A DNA stretch of 64,000 bases from Salegentibacter maritimus (GCF_016236915.1 NZ_JAEHOK010000006.1:1-64000), one strand, 5' to 3'. Shown: positions 1 through 7,395, counted from the stretch's first letter. A program made the numbers and translations. Notes: a model not told the origin generated them from the sequence alone.

Positions 1-7
1 CTGATTT

Positions 8-988
8 CTATGACACTTGCAAGTTATTATTATATATTTTTTGATTTTTTATGATGGCAAAAATTCTATGAATGATCTTATTTCTTACAGCATTTAAGAC
101 GCTCATTTTGTTTTTGCCTTCATTTACCTTTCGATGGTAATATTGTTTTAAATCAGAAGGCAATTGGATCGCCCTCATGGCTGCTAAATGCAGTATTTTC
201 TTAATGCCTTTATCTGCATAGATAGAAACCGATGCCCTACCAAAAACAGAAGTTCCTGAACTTTTTGAAAATGGCGCCACTCCAGCATAACAGGCAAATT
301 TACGAGGATTTGTGATCGATTTAAATGCATTTGTTTTAATCAACATATTCCACGATAAAATAGGACCTACTCCAGGAATAGCACGTATTAAATGGTATTG
401 GTGCTTCAATACACTATTGTGCTCAATAACCTCAATTATTGATTTGTCGGTTTGTTTTATTTTTTCAGTTAGTAATTGAATAAGTTCAGCTCCGTGCTCT
501 TCCAGTTGCGGCAAGTCAAGATCTGCAATCAGTAGGTTTTCTTTGTTTTTTGCTTTGAGTTGGGCTCTTTGCTTAATTAACAGGTTCCTATGGGATATAA
601 GTGCTTTCAGCTTTTCTATTCCCGGTTCTGGTTTTTGATGTGGTTCGAGTTCTGTGTGGTTTTTTTCCAGGAATTTAGCAATACGGAAGGCATCTATAAT
701 ATCATCTTTTCCTCTGGTGAGTCCAATACTTTTGTGTAAATGCAAAGGATTTACTTCGTAAAAAACGATATTTAAAGAGGTTAAGACTTCAATAATCTTA
801 CGGCCATATCGCCCCGTATTCTCAATACAGACTTTTAAACTTTGTGGCTTTGAGCCACTAAAAAAAACTTTTATAGCTTTTTTGTTGTTATCAATACGTT
901 TGGCCAGTTTCTTCTCACCTTTTATAGAACAAATATCCAATGTGTTTTTACTGATATCAATACCTACAAAAGTCAATGAATTTTTCAT
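8..988 (-). CDS. IS110-family transposase (DEDD / Transposase_20)
   Basis: This is a recombinase of 326 residues, full length for IS110, that moves the element by RNA-guided strand exchange. The N-terminal RuvC-like DEDD domain is visible: Asp11 in VGIDISK, Glu56 in CIENTGRYG, and Asp96/Asp99 in KDDIIDA. A central helical stretch (about 120-190) leads to the Transposase_20 domain with the helix-hairpin-helix motif IPGVGPIL (204-211) and the serine motif SKSSGTS (241-247), where the catalytic Ser of the family lies. No frameshift or missing catalytic residue is seen, so it should be active. The stop codon is only a few bases from the inferred element end. The long non-coding part lies 5' of the gene, as in the IS110 rather than the IS1111 subgroup. 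Confidence 0.95.
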   Translation of the reverse strand: MKNSLTFVGIDISKNTLDICSIKGEKKLAKRIDNNKKAIKVFFSGSKPQSLKVCIENTGRYGRKIIEVLTSLNIVFYEVNPLHLHKSIGLTRGKDDIIDAFRIAKFLEKNHTELEPHQKPEPGIEKLKALISHRNLLIKQRAQLKAKNKENLLIADLDLPQLEEHGAELIQLLTEKIKQTDKSIIEVIEHNSVLKHQYHLIRAIPGVGPILSWNMLIKTNAFKSITNPRKFACYAGVAPFSKSSGTSVFGRASVSIYADKGIKKILHLAAMRAIQLPSDLKQYYHRKVNEGKNKMSVLNAVRNKIIHRIFAIIKNQKIYNNNLQVS

Positions 989-1019
989 AATTTTGGTTTT
1001 AGTTATGAATGGATTAAAT

Positions 1020-1170
1020 TAAATAGGACTCAATTCCTTAATAATGGGCTTTTAATCCCGAATTTCTATTTGAGTTACTATTTAGGGAAAGAGTAGGTAC
1101 TGAATCAGCATATAGCTCTTTTAACTGGAACTTGTTATAGTTAGCCTACTCTTTTTTAATCCTTAATTTA
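1020..1170 (-). ncRNA. candidate bridge RNA of the IS110 element
   Basis: Read on the minus strand, the non-coding end forms two stem-loops. The first has a perfect 10-bp stem (1145-1154 with 1088-1097) and a 47-base loop; the second has a 6-bp stem (1070-1075 with 1028-1033) and a 36-base loop. In the first loop AACAAGUUC (1128-1136) equals the host flank at 1199-1207, and GCUGA (1105-1109) is complementary to the TCAGC that follows in intact copies of the host repeat. In the second loop AUAGAAAU (1062-1069) equals the element's other end (4-11), and AAGGA (1035-1039) is complementary to TCCTT at this end (1196-1200). This is the order of left-target, right-target, left-donor and right-donor guides known for IS110 bridge RNAs. 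Transcript ends are guesses. Confidence 0.7.
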
Positions 1171-1198
1171 CACAAATTTTACTCTTGCAAGTCTAAAG

Positions 1199-1294
1199 GA
1201 ACTTGTTTCAGCTTCTAACATGTTTTTAATTACCAACACCTTAGATCCCCGATAAAGAATCGGGGCAGGCTTTGAAATAAATTCAAGATGACGG
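1199..1294. repeat. dispersed palindromic repeat, split by the IS110 element
   Basis: This is a long-form copy of the intergenic repeat found at least eight times in the window. It begins at the IS junction with GAACTTGTTTCAGCTTC, has an internal hairpin CCCCGAT/ATCGGGG, and ends with AAATTCAAGATGACG. The first bases of the repeat unit (expected CGTCAAGCT) are missing here because the insertion sequence lies at that point. The remaining bases to 1356 show nothing recognisable. Confidence 0.8.
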
Positions 1295-1356
1295 TTTTAA
1301 AACCTTTTCAGACCGCTTCTTTTTCTATCTAACATTAAAAATATTGGCTGGTTAAT

Positions 1357-1950
1357 TTACCCTTGTACCCTTGTATATTCTAAAGATAAAACCCTAACGT
1401 CTTCCGCATCGGTTCCATCCGGATTCCCATAATATTGTTCAGATTCAAATTTACTAATGTCAAAAGCGAAAGTATTGGCAGTTCTTTCCAGAACCCTGCT
1501 ATGGGTTCTTGTGGTGCCATCTATGGTCATGGTAATCACCAAACGCTCTTCATTATTAAGATTTTCAACATCCCAGTTTCCCGAATCTGTGCGGCCCGAA
1601 AGACATGCGAATTCATCATCATTGTTTCCGGCTTTAAAATCTAACTTTGAGTTGGTAGTTATCATATCTCCATTTTGTAAAAAATTAACCCCCATATCCT
1701 GAAAACAATTTGTTTCCAAAAGTATGTTTGAATTAAAAACACCATCATCATTAAGATCTACTACAGTATCGGTTTCCATAGCCGAGAGTATCCATTCACC
1801 TTCAAGATCGGCTGGAGTAATAGTAGCTGTAGCATTGGCAGGATTTAATTGGTTCGAATTCAAATGATCTTCATTAGGCTCGCAAGACACTAAAGCAAGT
1901 GCTGCTAAAAATATGCCCATAACATTTTTAAAATTAAGTAGGTATTTCAT
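1357..1950 (-). CDS. predicted lipoprotein, lipocalin-like
   Basis: This 197-residue protein has a lipoprotein signal (hydrophobic stretch 12-20, lipobox LVSC with Cys23) and should be anchored in the outer membrane or periplasmic face. After a short Asn/Thr-rich linker there is a region with the pattern of the lipocalin-like lipoproteins common in Flavobacteriaceae: ADLEGEWILSAMETDT at 46-61 and several alternating strands. A DLNDDGVFNSNIL segment (66-78) resembles a calcium-binding loop; in this family it is a common insertion. Function is unknown. A promoter box TATTTTTG (minus strand, 1972-1979) lies about 20 bases before the ATG. It is monocistronic, divergent from rplM. Confidence 0.75.
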   Translation of the reverse strand: MKYLLNFKNVMGIFLAALALVSCEPNEDHLNSNQLNPANATATITPADLEGEWILSAMETDTVVDLNDDGVFNSNILLETNCFQDMGVNFLQNGDMITTNSKLDFKAGNNDDEFACLSGRTDSGNWDVENLNNEERLVITMTIDGTTRTHSRVLERTANTFAFDISKFESEQYYGNPDGTDAEDVRVLSLEYTRVQG

Positions 1951-2189
1951 AGCTAATTCAATTTGAGACTACAAAAATACAAAGCATTCAAACAATTTTA
2001 TGACTTTTTTAACATAAAATTTACCACTCAACACATTTACAGGCATTTCATCGATATTAAATCTTCTAGATCAGGGAACAAAATATGGCTATACTTGCCT
2101 TTTGAAAGTAAATTCCAAATAGTGTGATTCTATTTCCGAGAATAGAAATTAAGGCTATATCCCTCAAAATAAATTAATTAATTTCCAAT

Positions 2190-2219
2190 TTGCTATATGA
2201 ATTTATAATTGTACATTTG
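2190..2219 (+). promoter_or_regulatory. promoter of rplM-rpsI
   Basis: TTG at 2190-2192 and TACATTTG at 2212-2219 are separated by 19 bases, which fits the Bacteroidota -33/-7 consensus. The rest of the 340-base gap upstream (1951-2189) is AT-rich, with only a small 7-bp hairpin (2128-2147) of unknown meaning. Confidence 0.75.
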
Positions 2220-2221
2220 CA

Positions 2222-2260
2222 CCCCAATTTCCCGACATGATTCGTGTTGGGAATTGGGAA
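2222..2260 (+). promoter_or_regulatory. structured 5' leader of rplM (probable L13 autoregulatory element)
   Basis: Right after the promoter lies a long stem-loop: CCCAATTTCCC (2223-2233) pairs with GGGAATTGGG (2249-2258) with one bulged T, and the stem continues with GACA (2234-2237) against TGTT (2245-2248), leaving a 7-base loop. It occupies the start of the transcript of a ribosomal-protein operon, the usual place for a site bound by the encoded protein. Autoregulation by L13 is inference. Confidence 0.6.
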
Positions 2261-2293
2261 TGGAATGTTTAATAACAAGTAAATTTAATTAGT

Positions 2294-2749
2294 GTGGACA
2301 CATTAAGCTACAAAACAGTATCAGCCAACAAGGCTACCGTGACCAAAGAATGGGTACACGTAGATGCTGAAGGACAGACGTTGGGCCGCCTATCTTCTGT
2401 AGTAGCCAAGCTACTAAGAGGTAAGCACAAACCTAACTTCACCCCGCACGTTGATTGTGGTGATAACGTAATTGTTACCAACGCAGAGAAGATCAACTTA
2501 ACCGGTAAGAAATGGGATTCGAAAGAATACATTCGTCACACAGGTTACCCGGGTGGACAAAAAAGTCTAACAGCCGCTGAATTATTCGAAAAGAATCCGG
2601 AGCGAATTATCGAAAAATCAGTAAAAGGAATGCTACCAAAGAACAAACTTGGAGCAGATCTATTTAGAAATTTAAAGGTTTACGCAGGATCTGAACATGA
2701 TCATACTGCGCAAAAGCCTAAAACTATTAACTTAAACGATCTTAAGTAA
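2294..2749 (+). CDS. rplM: 50S ribosomal protein L13
   Basis: This is a 151-residue L13, a large-subunit protein needed early in 50S assembly. Recognisable blocks are [32 protein letters not shown] near the N-terminus, the [10 protein letters not shown] motif in the middle, and GMLPKNKLG followed by [11 protein letters not shown] near the C-terminus. The start is GTG, giving MDTLSYKT, a beginning shared by other Flavobacteriaceae L13 proteins. The stop codon overlaps the rpsI start by one base (TAATG), so translation is probably coupled. The leader hairpin suggests feedback control of the pair. Confidence 0.97.
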   Translation: MDTLSYKTVSANKATVTKEWVHVDAEGQTLGRLSSVVAKLLRGKHKPNFTPHVDCGDNVIVTNAEKINLTGKKWDSKEYIRHTGYPGGQKSLTAAELFEKNPERIIEKSVKGMLPKNKLGADLFRNLKVYAGSEHDHTAQKPKTINLNDLK

Positions 2750-3135
2750 TGGAGGTTATTCACAAAATTGGCCGTAGAAAAACGGCAGTTGCGCGTGTTT
2801 ATGTTTCTGAAGGAAGCGGAAAATTTAGCGTGAACAAAAAAGACCTTAAAGACTACTTTACCACAGGTCCTTTACTTTACAAAGTAAATCAGGCCCTTAA
2901 CCTTACCGGAAACGATGGTAACTTTGATATTACCGCAAATGTTTACGGTGGTGGTATTACCGGACAGGCAGAGGCCATTCGTCTTGCCCTTTCCAGAGCA
3001 ATGGTAGAGTTAGATGCCGAGAACCGTTCTATATTAAAGCCTGAAGGTTTAATGACCAGGGATCCAAGAATGGTAGAGCGTAAGAAATTTGGACAGAAGA
3101 AAGCCCGTAAGAAATTTCAATTCTCTAAACGTTAA
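2749..3135 (+). CDS. rpsI: 30S ribosomal protein S9
   Basis: This 128-residue S9 has the expected IGRRKTAVARVYV start, the GGGITGQAEAIRLALSRAMV block and the basic C-terminal tail ending KARKKFQFSKR, whose last residues reach the P-site tRNA in the ribosome. It shares a transcript with rplM, whose stop codon it overlaps by one base. The rplM-rpsI pair is one of the most conserved two-gene operons in bacteria. Confidence 0.97.
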   Translation: MEVIHKIGRRKTAVARVYVSEGSGKFSVNKKDLKDYFTTGPLLYKVNQALNLTGNDGNFDITANVYGGGITGQAEAIRLALSRAMVELDAENRSILKPEGLMTRDPRMVERKKFGQKKARKKFQFSKR

Positions 3136-3191
3136 TTTTTATTGGAATTCATATTCCAAAGTTCATTTAATATTAAAAAGAATTTTGTTGT

Positions 3192-3265
3192 TATCCCAGT
3201 TGCTATTGGGAGTTAGTTTAGCATCTAAACAGGTAAGGCCGTGTTTTTAAAACAGCCACTTACGT
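3192..3265 (+). promoter_or_regulatory. structured 5' leader of rpsB
   Basis: The 166-base gap before rpsB contains three stem-loops in a row: CCCA/TGGG at 3195-3210, GTTTA/TAAAC at 3216-3230, and GTAAG/CTTAC at 3233-3263 whose interior repairs through GGC/GCC and TGTT/AACA. The dense pairing just before a ribosomal-protein gene suggests a leader bound by S2, as known in other phyla. No protein-coding frame is apparent. The regulatory role is inferred. Confidence 0.5.
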
Positions 3266-3301
3266 GTTGCTATCTTCAACAGAACGTAAACTATTACAAA
3301 A

Positions 3302-4186
3302 ATGGCAAATAAAGTAGAAGTAAAAGAATTACTTGATGCAGGTGTACATTTTGGACACCTTACAAGAAGATGGAATCCAAATATGGCCCCATATATCTAT
3401 ATGGAACGTAATGGGATTCACATCATCAACCTATACAAAAGTGCTGCTAAAATGCAGGAGGCAGGTGATGCCCTTGCCAAGATTGCAGCCAGCGGTAGAA
3501 AAATACTTTTCGTAGCTACCAAAAAACAAGCTAAAGAAATAGTAGCCGAACAAGCTGAAAAAGCAAATATGCCATACATTACCGAGCGTTGGCCCGGTGG
3601 TATGCTTACCAACTTTGTAACTATTCGTAGAGCCGTTAAAAAAATGGCCTCTATAGATAGAATGAAAAAAGATGGTACCTTTAATACACTTTCTAAAAAA
3701 GAACGCCTTCAGGTAGATCGTTTAAGAGCTAAATTAGAAAAGAACCTTGGTTCGATTTCTGATATGAGCCGACTTCCAGGAGCGCTTTTTGTTGTTGATA
3801 TTACTCGTGAACACATTGCTATTAAAGAAGCTCAAAAATTAAACATTCCAATTTTCGCAATGGTAGATACAAACTCAGATCCTCGTGAGGTTGAGTACGT
3901 AATCCCATCTAATGACGATGCTTCAAAGTCTATCAACAAAGTGGTTTCTTATGTTGCTGATGCTATTGTAGACGGCCTTTCTGAAAGAAAAGCTTCAAAA
4001 GAGTCTAAAAAAGAGAAAGCTGATAAGGAAGAGAAAGCCCCAAAGGCTGCTGCCAAGCAACCAGAGGGAGAAGTTCCTTCTAAAGATGCTGAAGACAAAA
4101 AGGCAATGAAAGAAGCTAAAAAAGATGTGAAACTTGAGTCTAAAAAAGAAACTTTAGACAAAGCTGCATCTAACGAAGAAGAATAA
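3302..4186 (+). CDS. rpsB: 30S ribosomal protein S2 with long charged C-terminal tail
   Basis: S2 joins the small subunit late and contacts S1. Residues 1-228 are a normal S2 fold: LLDAGVHFGHLTRRWNPNMAPYIY at the N-terminus, RWPGGMLTNF, and LPGALFVVD...AIKEAQKLNIPIFAMVDTNSDP. The remaining 65 or so residues form a Lys/Glu/Ala-rich low-complexity tail, so the protein is about 294 residues rather than about 240; such tails occur in several Flavobacteriaceae S2 proteins. tsf follows as usual, but a strong terminator-like hairpin stands between them. Confidence 0.96.
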   Translation: MANKVEVKELLDAGVHFGHLTRRWNPNMAPYIYMERNGIHIINLYKSAAKMQEAGDALAKIAASGRKILFVATKKQAKEIVAEQAEKANMPYITERWPGGMLTNFVTIRRAVKKMASIDRMKKDGTFNTLSKKERLQVDRLRAKLEKNLGSISDMSRLPGALFVVDITREHIAIKEAQKLNIPIFAMVDTNSDPREVEYVIPSNDDASKSINKVVSYVADAIVDGLSERKASKESKKEKADKEEKAPKAAAKQPEGEVPSKDAEDKKAMKEAKKDVKLESKKETLDKAASNEEE

Positions 4187-4207
4187 AAACAACATTTTAT
4201 AACCTTC

Positions 4208-4258
4208 AAAAAGTCGTTTAGTTTCTTTCTTAACAGTTGGTCTCTAAACGACTTTTTT
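4208..4258 (+). terminator. terminator between rpsB and tsf
   Basis: AAAAAGTCGTTTAG (4208-4221) pairs perfectly with CTAAACGACTTTTT (4244-4257) and ends in a T run. The loop is long (22 bases). It may partly uncouple tsf from rpsB. Confidence 0.8.
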
Positions 4259-4275
4259 AAATAAAAAATAATACT

Positions 4276-5103
4276 ATGGCTAAAATAACCGCCGCAGAAG
4301 TAAATAAATTAAGAAAAGCTACCGGTGCCGGAATGATGGATTGCAAAAAGGCACTTGTAGAGGCAGAAGGTGATTTTGATAAAGCTATTGAAGTTCTTCG
4401 TAAAAAAGGACAGAAAGTTGCTGCTAAGAGAGCCGATAGAGATTCAGCCGAAGGTGCTGCCATCGCTAAAGTAAACGACGATAACACCAAAGGTGTTATT
4501 ATTTCTCTTAACTGTGAAACCGACTTTGTTGCCAAAAACGACGATTTCATCAAAATGGCCAACAATTTTGCCGATATCGCGCTTACAGTTTCTTCTAAAG
4601 AAGAGTTACTTAAAGCAGATTACAACGGGATTTCAGTTGAAGATAAATTAACTGAGCAAACAGGAGTGATTGGTGAGAAAATAGAAATTGGTGCTTTTAA
4701 ATCTTTAGAAGCTCCTTTCGTAGGTTCTTACATCCACGCAGGGAATAAAATTGCTGTAGTTACAGGTCTTTCTAAAAATGTTGAAGGTGCCGATGAAGCA
4801 GCAAAAAATGTTTCTATGCAAGCTGCCGCTATGAATCCTATTGCCCTTAATGAAGAAGGTGTAGACCAGGAAACCATAGACAAAGAAATAGAAATCGCTA
4901 AAGACACCCTTCGTCAGGAAGGTAAACCTGAAGAAATGCTAGACAAAATAGCAAAAGGAAAAATTCAGCGTTACTTTAAAGACAACACTTTAGTTAACCA
5001 GGCTTTTATTAAAGACAGCAAACAAAGCGTTGCAGGTTATGTAAAAACCCTGGATGCAGATCTTACTGTTGTAGGTTTTGAAAGAGTTGCTTTAGGAGAG
5101 TAA
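4276..5103 (+). CDS. tsf: translation elongation factor Ts
   Basis: EF-Ts recycles EF-Tu by exchanging GDP for GTP. The 275-residue protein begins with the UBA-like domain, VNKLRKATGAGMMDCKKALVEAEGDFDKAIEVLRKKG (9-45), followed by the core with the classic CETDFVAKND motif (79-88) that inserts into EF-Tu. The C-terminal half has the AAMNPIALNEEGVD region and a closing segment TVVGFERVALGE. Its position after rpsB is the near-universal arrangement. Confidence 0.97.
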   Translation: MAKITAAEVNKLRKATGAGMMDCKKALVEAEGDFDKAIEVLRKKGQKVAAKRADRDSAEGAAIAKVNDDNTKGVIISLNCETDFVAKNDDFIKMANNFADIALTVSSKEELLKADYNGISVEDKLTEQTGVIGEKIEIGAFKSLEAPFVGSYIHAGNKIAVVTGLSKNVEGADEAAKNVSMQAAAMNPIALNEEGVDQETIDKEIEIAKDTLRQEGKPEEMLDKIAKGKIQRYFKDNTLVNQAFIKDSKQSVAGYVKTLDADLTVVGFERVALGE

Positions 5104-5143
5104 TAAAGTCATTTCCGCGAAGACGGGAAGTCTCAATAAACTC

Positions 5144-5177
5144 AAAAACCGCTTCAGAATAATGAAGCGGTTTTTTT
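5144..5177 (+). terminator. intrinsic terminator of tsf
   Basis: CCGCTTCA and TGAAGCGG form an 8-bp stem (5149-5170) flanked by an A run and seven Ts. It ends 11 bases before the ATG of trmN6. Confidence 0.9.
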
Positions 5178-5188
5178 AATTTCACAAA

Positions 5189-5911
5189 ATGTCAGAAAAA
5201 GCTTTTCAATTTAAAGAATTCAAGATAGAACAAGATCGCTGCGCCATGAAAATTGGCACTGATGGTGTTCTCTTAGGCGCCTGGACAACACTAGACAGAA
5301 AACCTGAAAGTATTCTTGATATTGGCACAGGAACCGGCCTAATCGCTTTAATGTTAGCCCAACGTTCTACCGCAACACTAATAGATGCCCTGGAAATTGA
5401 TGAAAATGCTTACGAACAAGCTGTAGACAATTTTGAAGACAGCCCCTGGGGAGATCGCCTGTTTTGCTACCATGCAGCCTTTGATGAATTTGTAGAGGAA
5501 ATGCAGGATGAGGAAAAATATGAGCTCATAATCTCCAATCCACCTTTCTATGTTGAAGACTATATTTCTGAAAACGAAAGTAGAAAAAAGGCTCGTTTCA
5601 CTGAAGCTCTACCCTTTTCACAACTAACCGAAGGTGTTTCAAAATTACTTCATCCAGAAGGGGAATTTAATACTATTATTCCGTTTAAAGAAGAAACAAA
5701 TTTTATTGGCCTAGCCGCGGAATTCGGTCTTTTTCCCAGGAGAATTACCAGAGTTAAAGGTAACGAAGCTTCCCCCATTAAAAGAAGTTTACTGAGTTTT
5801 GGGTTTAAAGAAACCAAAACCACCAAAGATGAACTTATTATAGAAATTTCACGCCATCATTATACAAATGATTATAAAAACCTGGTAAAAGACTTCTATC
5901 TTAAATTATAA
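5189..5911 (+). CDS. trmN6: tRNA1(Val) (adenine(37)-N6)-methyltransferase
   Basis: This class I SAM-dependent methyltransferase (240 residues) methylates A37 of tRNA-Val. The SAM-binding glycine motif is ILDIGTGTGLIALMLAQRS (41-59), the acidic end of strand 2 is ALEID, and the catalytic motif is NPPF (117-120), as in N6-adenine enzymes. The N-terminal FQFKEFKIEQDRCAMKIGTDGVLLGAW block is characteristic of the TrmN6/YfiC family. The gene starts only 11 bases after the tsf terminator, so it may depend partly on read-through. Confidence 0.9.
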   Translation: MSEKAFQFKEFKIEQDRCAMKIGTDGVLLGAWTTLDRKPESILDIGTGTGLIALMLAQRSTATLIDALEIDENAYEQAVDNFEDSPWGDRLFCYHAAFDEFVEEMQDEEKYELIISNPPFYVEDYISENESRKKARFTEALPFSQLTEGVSKLLHPEGEFNTIIPFKEETNFIGLAAEFGLFPRRITRVKGNEASPIKRSLLSFGFKETKTTKDELIIEISRHHYTNDYKNLVKDFYLKL

Positions 5912-5919
5912 TCTTAAAA

Positions 5920-5950
5920 TTGTTTGCTTTAAAAAGCTTGGTTACATTTG
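5920..5950 (+). promoter_or_regulatory. promoter of glutaryl-CoA dehydrogenase gene
   Basis: TTG at 5920-5922 and TACATTTG at 5943-5950 are 20 bases apart, matching the phylum consensus. The ATG follows 17 bases after the -7 box. Confidence 0.7.
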
Positions 5951-5967
5951 TGTAAAACACCACACAA

Positions 5968-7143
5968 ATGAGAACAGATAACTTCCAGGCTCCTGATTAT
6001 TACAATCTTGACGAGCTACTTACAGATGAACATAAAATAGTGCGTGATGCCACCCGAAAATGGGTAAAACGCCAGGTATCACCAATAATAGAAGATGCTG
6101 CCCAAAAGGCAGAATTCCCAAAATCTATAATTAGCGGCTTAGCCGAGATTGGAGCTTTTGGCCCCTACATTCCGGAGGAATACGGTGGCGCCGGACTGGA
6201 TCAAATCTCATACGGACTTATCATGCAGGAAATTGAACGTGGCGACAGCGGGGTACGTTCTACAGCATCTGTTCAAAGTTCGTTGGTAATGTATCCAATT
6301 TTTAAATATGGTACAGAAGAACAGCGCAAAAAATACCTTCCAAAATTAGCTTCAGGAGAATTTATAGGCTGTTTTGGCCTTACCGAACCAGATCACGGCT
6401 CTAATCCTGGTGGAATGACCACCAATTTTAAAGATAAGGGTGATCATTATCTACTTAATGGAGCTAAAATGTGGATCTCTAACGCTCCTTTTGCCGATCT
6501 TGCTATAGTTTGGGCCAAAGACGAAAACAACCGTATTCACGGACTCATAGTAGAAAGAGGTATGGAAGGTTTTTCTACTCCCGAAACCCATAATAAATGG
6601 TCGCTACGTGCCAGTGCAACCGGGGAGCTTATCTTTGATAACGTAAAAGTACCTAAAGAAAATTTATTGCCGAATAAAAGCGGACTGGGAGCCCCTTTAG
6701 GCTGCCTTGACTCTGCACGCTACGGTATTGCCTGGGGCGCCATAGGCGCAGCTATGGATTGTTATGATACTGCCTTGCGCTATGCAAAGGAACGCATACA
6801 GTTTGATAAACCAATTGCCGCCACACAACTTCAGCAGAAAAAATTGGCAGAAATGATTACTGAAATCACCAAGGCACAGCTTATGGCCTGGAGACTTGGA
6901 GTGTTACGAAATGAAAACAAAGCTACATCAGCTCAAATCTCTATGGCAAAAAGAAATAATGTGGAGATGGCTATAAATATTGCCCGTGAAGCACGCCAGG
7001 TTTTAGGTGGAATGGGAATTACCGGCGAATACAGCATCATGAGACATATGATGAACCTGGAAAGTGTAATTACTTATGAAGGTACTCACGATATACATTT
7101 ACTGATAACAGGAATGGATATTACCGGAATTTCGGCTTTTTAA
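5968..7143 (+). CDS. gcdH: glutaryl-CoA dehydrogenase
   Basis: This FAD enzyme oxidises and decarboxylates glutaryl-CoA to crotonyl-CoA in lysine and tryptophan breakdown, passing electrons to ETF. It has the full acyl-CoA dehydrogenase plan in 391 residues. Features of glutaryl-CoA dehydrogenases specifically are the GVRSTASVQSSLVMYPI block with the Arg that binds the substrate carboxylate, the GCFGLTEPDHGSNP FAD loop, WSLRASATGELIFDNVKVP, and YEGTHDIHLLITG near the C-terminus, whose Glu is the catalytic base. A saccharopine dehydrogenase at 33144 suggests that lysine catabolism is its role here. Confidence 0.92.
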   Translation: MRTDNFQAPDYYNLDELLTDEHKIVRDATRKWVKRQVSPIIEDAAQKAEFPKSIISGLAEIGAFGPYIPEEYGGAGLDQISYGLIMQEIERGDSGVRSTASVQSSLVMYPIFKYGTEEQRKKYLPKLASGEFIGCFGLTEPDHGSNPGGMTTNFKDKGDHYLLNGAKMWISNAPFADLAIVWAKDENNRIHGLIVERGMEGFSTPETHNKWSLRASATGELIFDNVKVPKENLLPNKSGLGAPLGCLDSARYGIAWGAIGAAMDCYDTALRYAKERIQFDKPIAATQLQQKKLAEMITEITKAQLMAWRLGVLRNENKATSAQISMAKRNNVEMAINIAREARQVLGGMGITGEYSIMRHMMNLESVITYEGTHDIHLLITGMDITGISAF

Positions 7144-7188
7144 AAGATAGAATTTAGATATTAGAAACTTATAAAATGTACTTAAATA

Positions 7189-7259
7189 CGTCATCCTGAA
7201 CTTGTTTCAGGATCTAATATGAACAAAACTTAGAAGCTGAATCAAGTTCAGCTTGACGG
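7189..7259. repeat. dispersed palindromic repeat, short form
   Basis: This is the cleanest short copy. It starts CGTCATCCTGAACTTG and ends AAGTTCAGCTTGACGG; the halves are each small hairpins (CCTGAA/TTCAGG and GCTGAA/TTCAGC) and are inverted with respect to one another. It lies between convergent genes. Confidence 0.85.
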
Positions 7260-7299
7260 TAAAATATTTCCCGAACAAGGCCAATACAGACGTTTTTTC

Positions 7300-7395
7300 T
7301 TACATCAAATCAAAACAGGGGCATCGTTTACAACGTTTGCCCTTTTTGTATTTTTCACAACATTCTTTTTTAAGGGGTTTTGGTTTTTTGGCCAC
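7300..7395 (-). CDS. Cys-rich miniprotein of unknown function
   Basis: The conserved-looking part reads MAKKPKPLKKECCEKY, then KKGKRCKRCPCFDLM: 31 residues, very basic, with five cysteines in a CC-x8-C-x2-C-x-C pattern that could bind metal. I chose the GTG at 7395 because the residues before it (open upstream to 7497) look like translated non-coding sequence; an ATG at 7497 would give 65 residues. Similar short CCxKYKKGKRCKRCP proteins occur in other flavobacteria to my recollection, which supports a real gene. Function is unknown. Confidence 0.6.
   Translation of the reverse strand: MAKKPKPLKKECCEKYKKGKRCKRCPCFDLM

Larger units (their letters stand above)
3..1200 (-). mobile_element. IS110-family insertion sequence, nearly complete
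   Basis: The element consists of one transposase gene and about 200 bases of non-coding sequence upstream of it, the usual IS110 design without long terminal inverted repeats. I place its ends by a GA dinucleotide (TC in element orientation) present at 3-4 and 1199-1200: outside the second one the sequence is a dispersed host repeat that continues to about 1294. A 9-base motif, CTTGCAAGT, lies near both ends (16-24 and 1184-1192). Only two bases of the far flank are in the window, so the end near base 1 is an inference from the guide matches described under the bridge RNA. Length of about 1.2 kb is normal for the family. Confidence 0.75.

Noticed and set aside
1435-1702. Plus-strand open frames inside the lipoprotein gene
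   Set aside because: They are shadows of the minus-strand gene, which has a lipoprotein signal and promoter.
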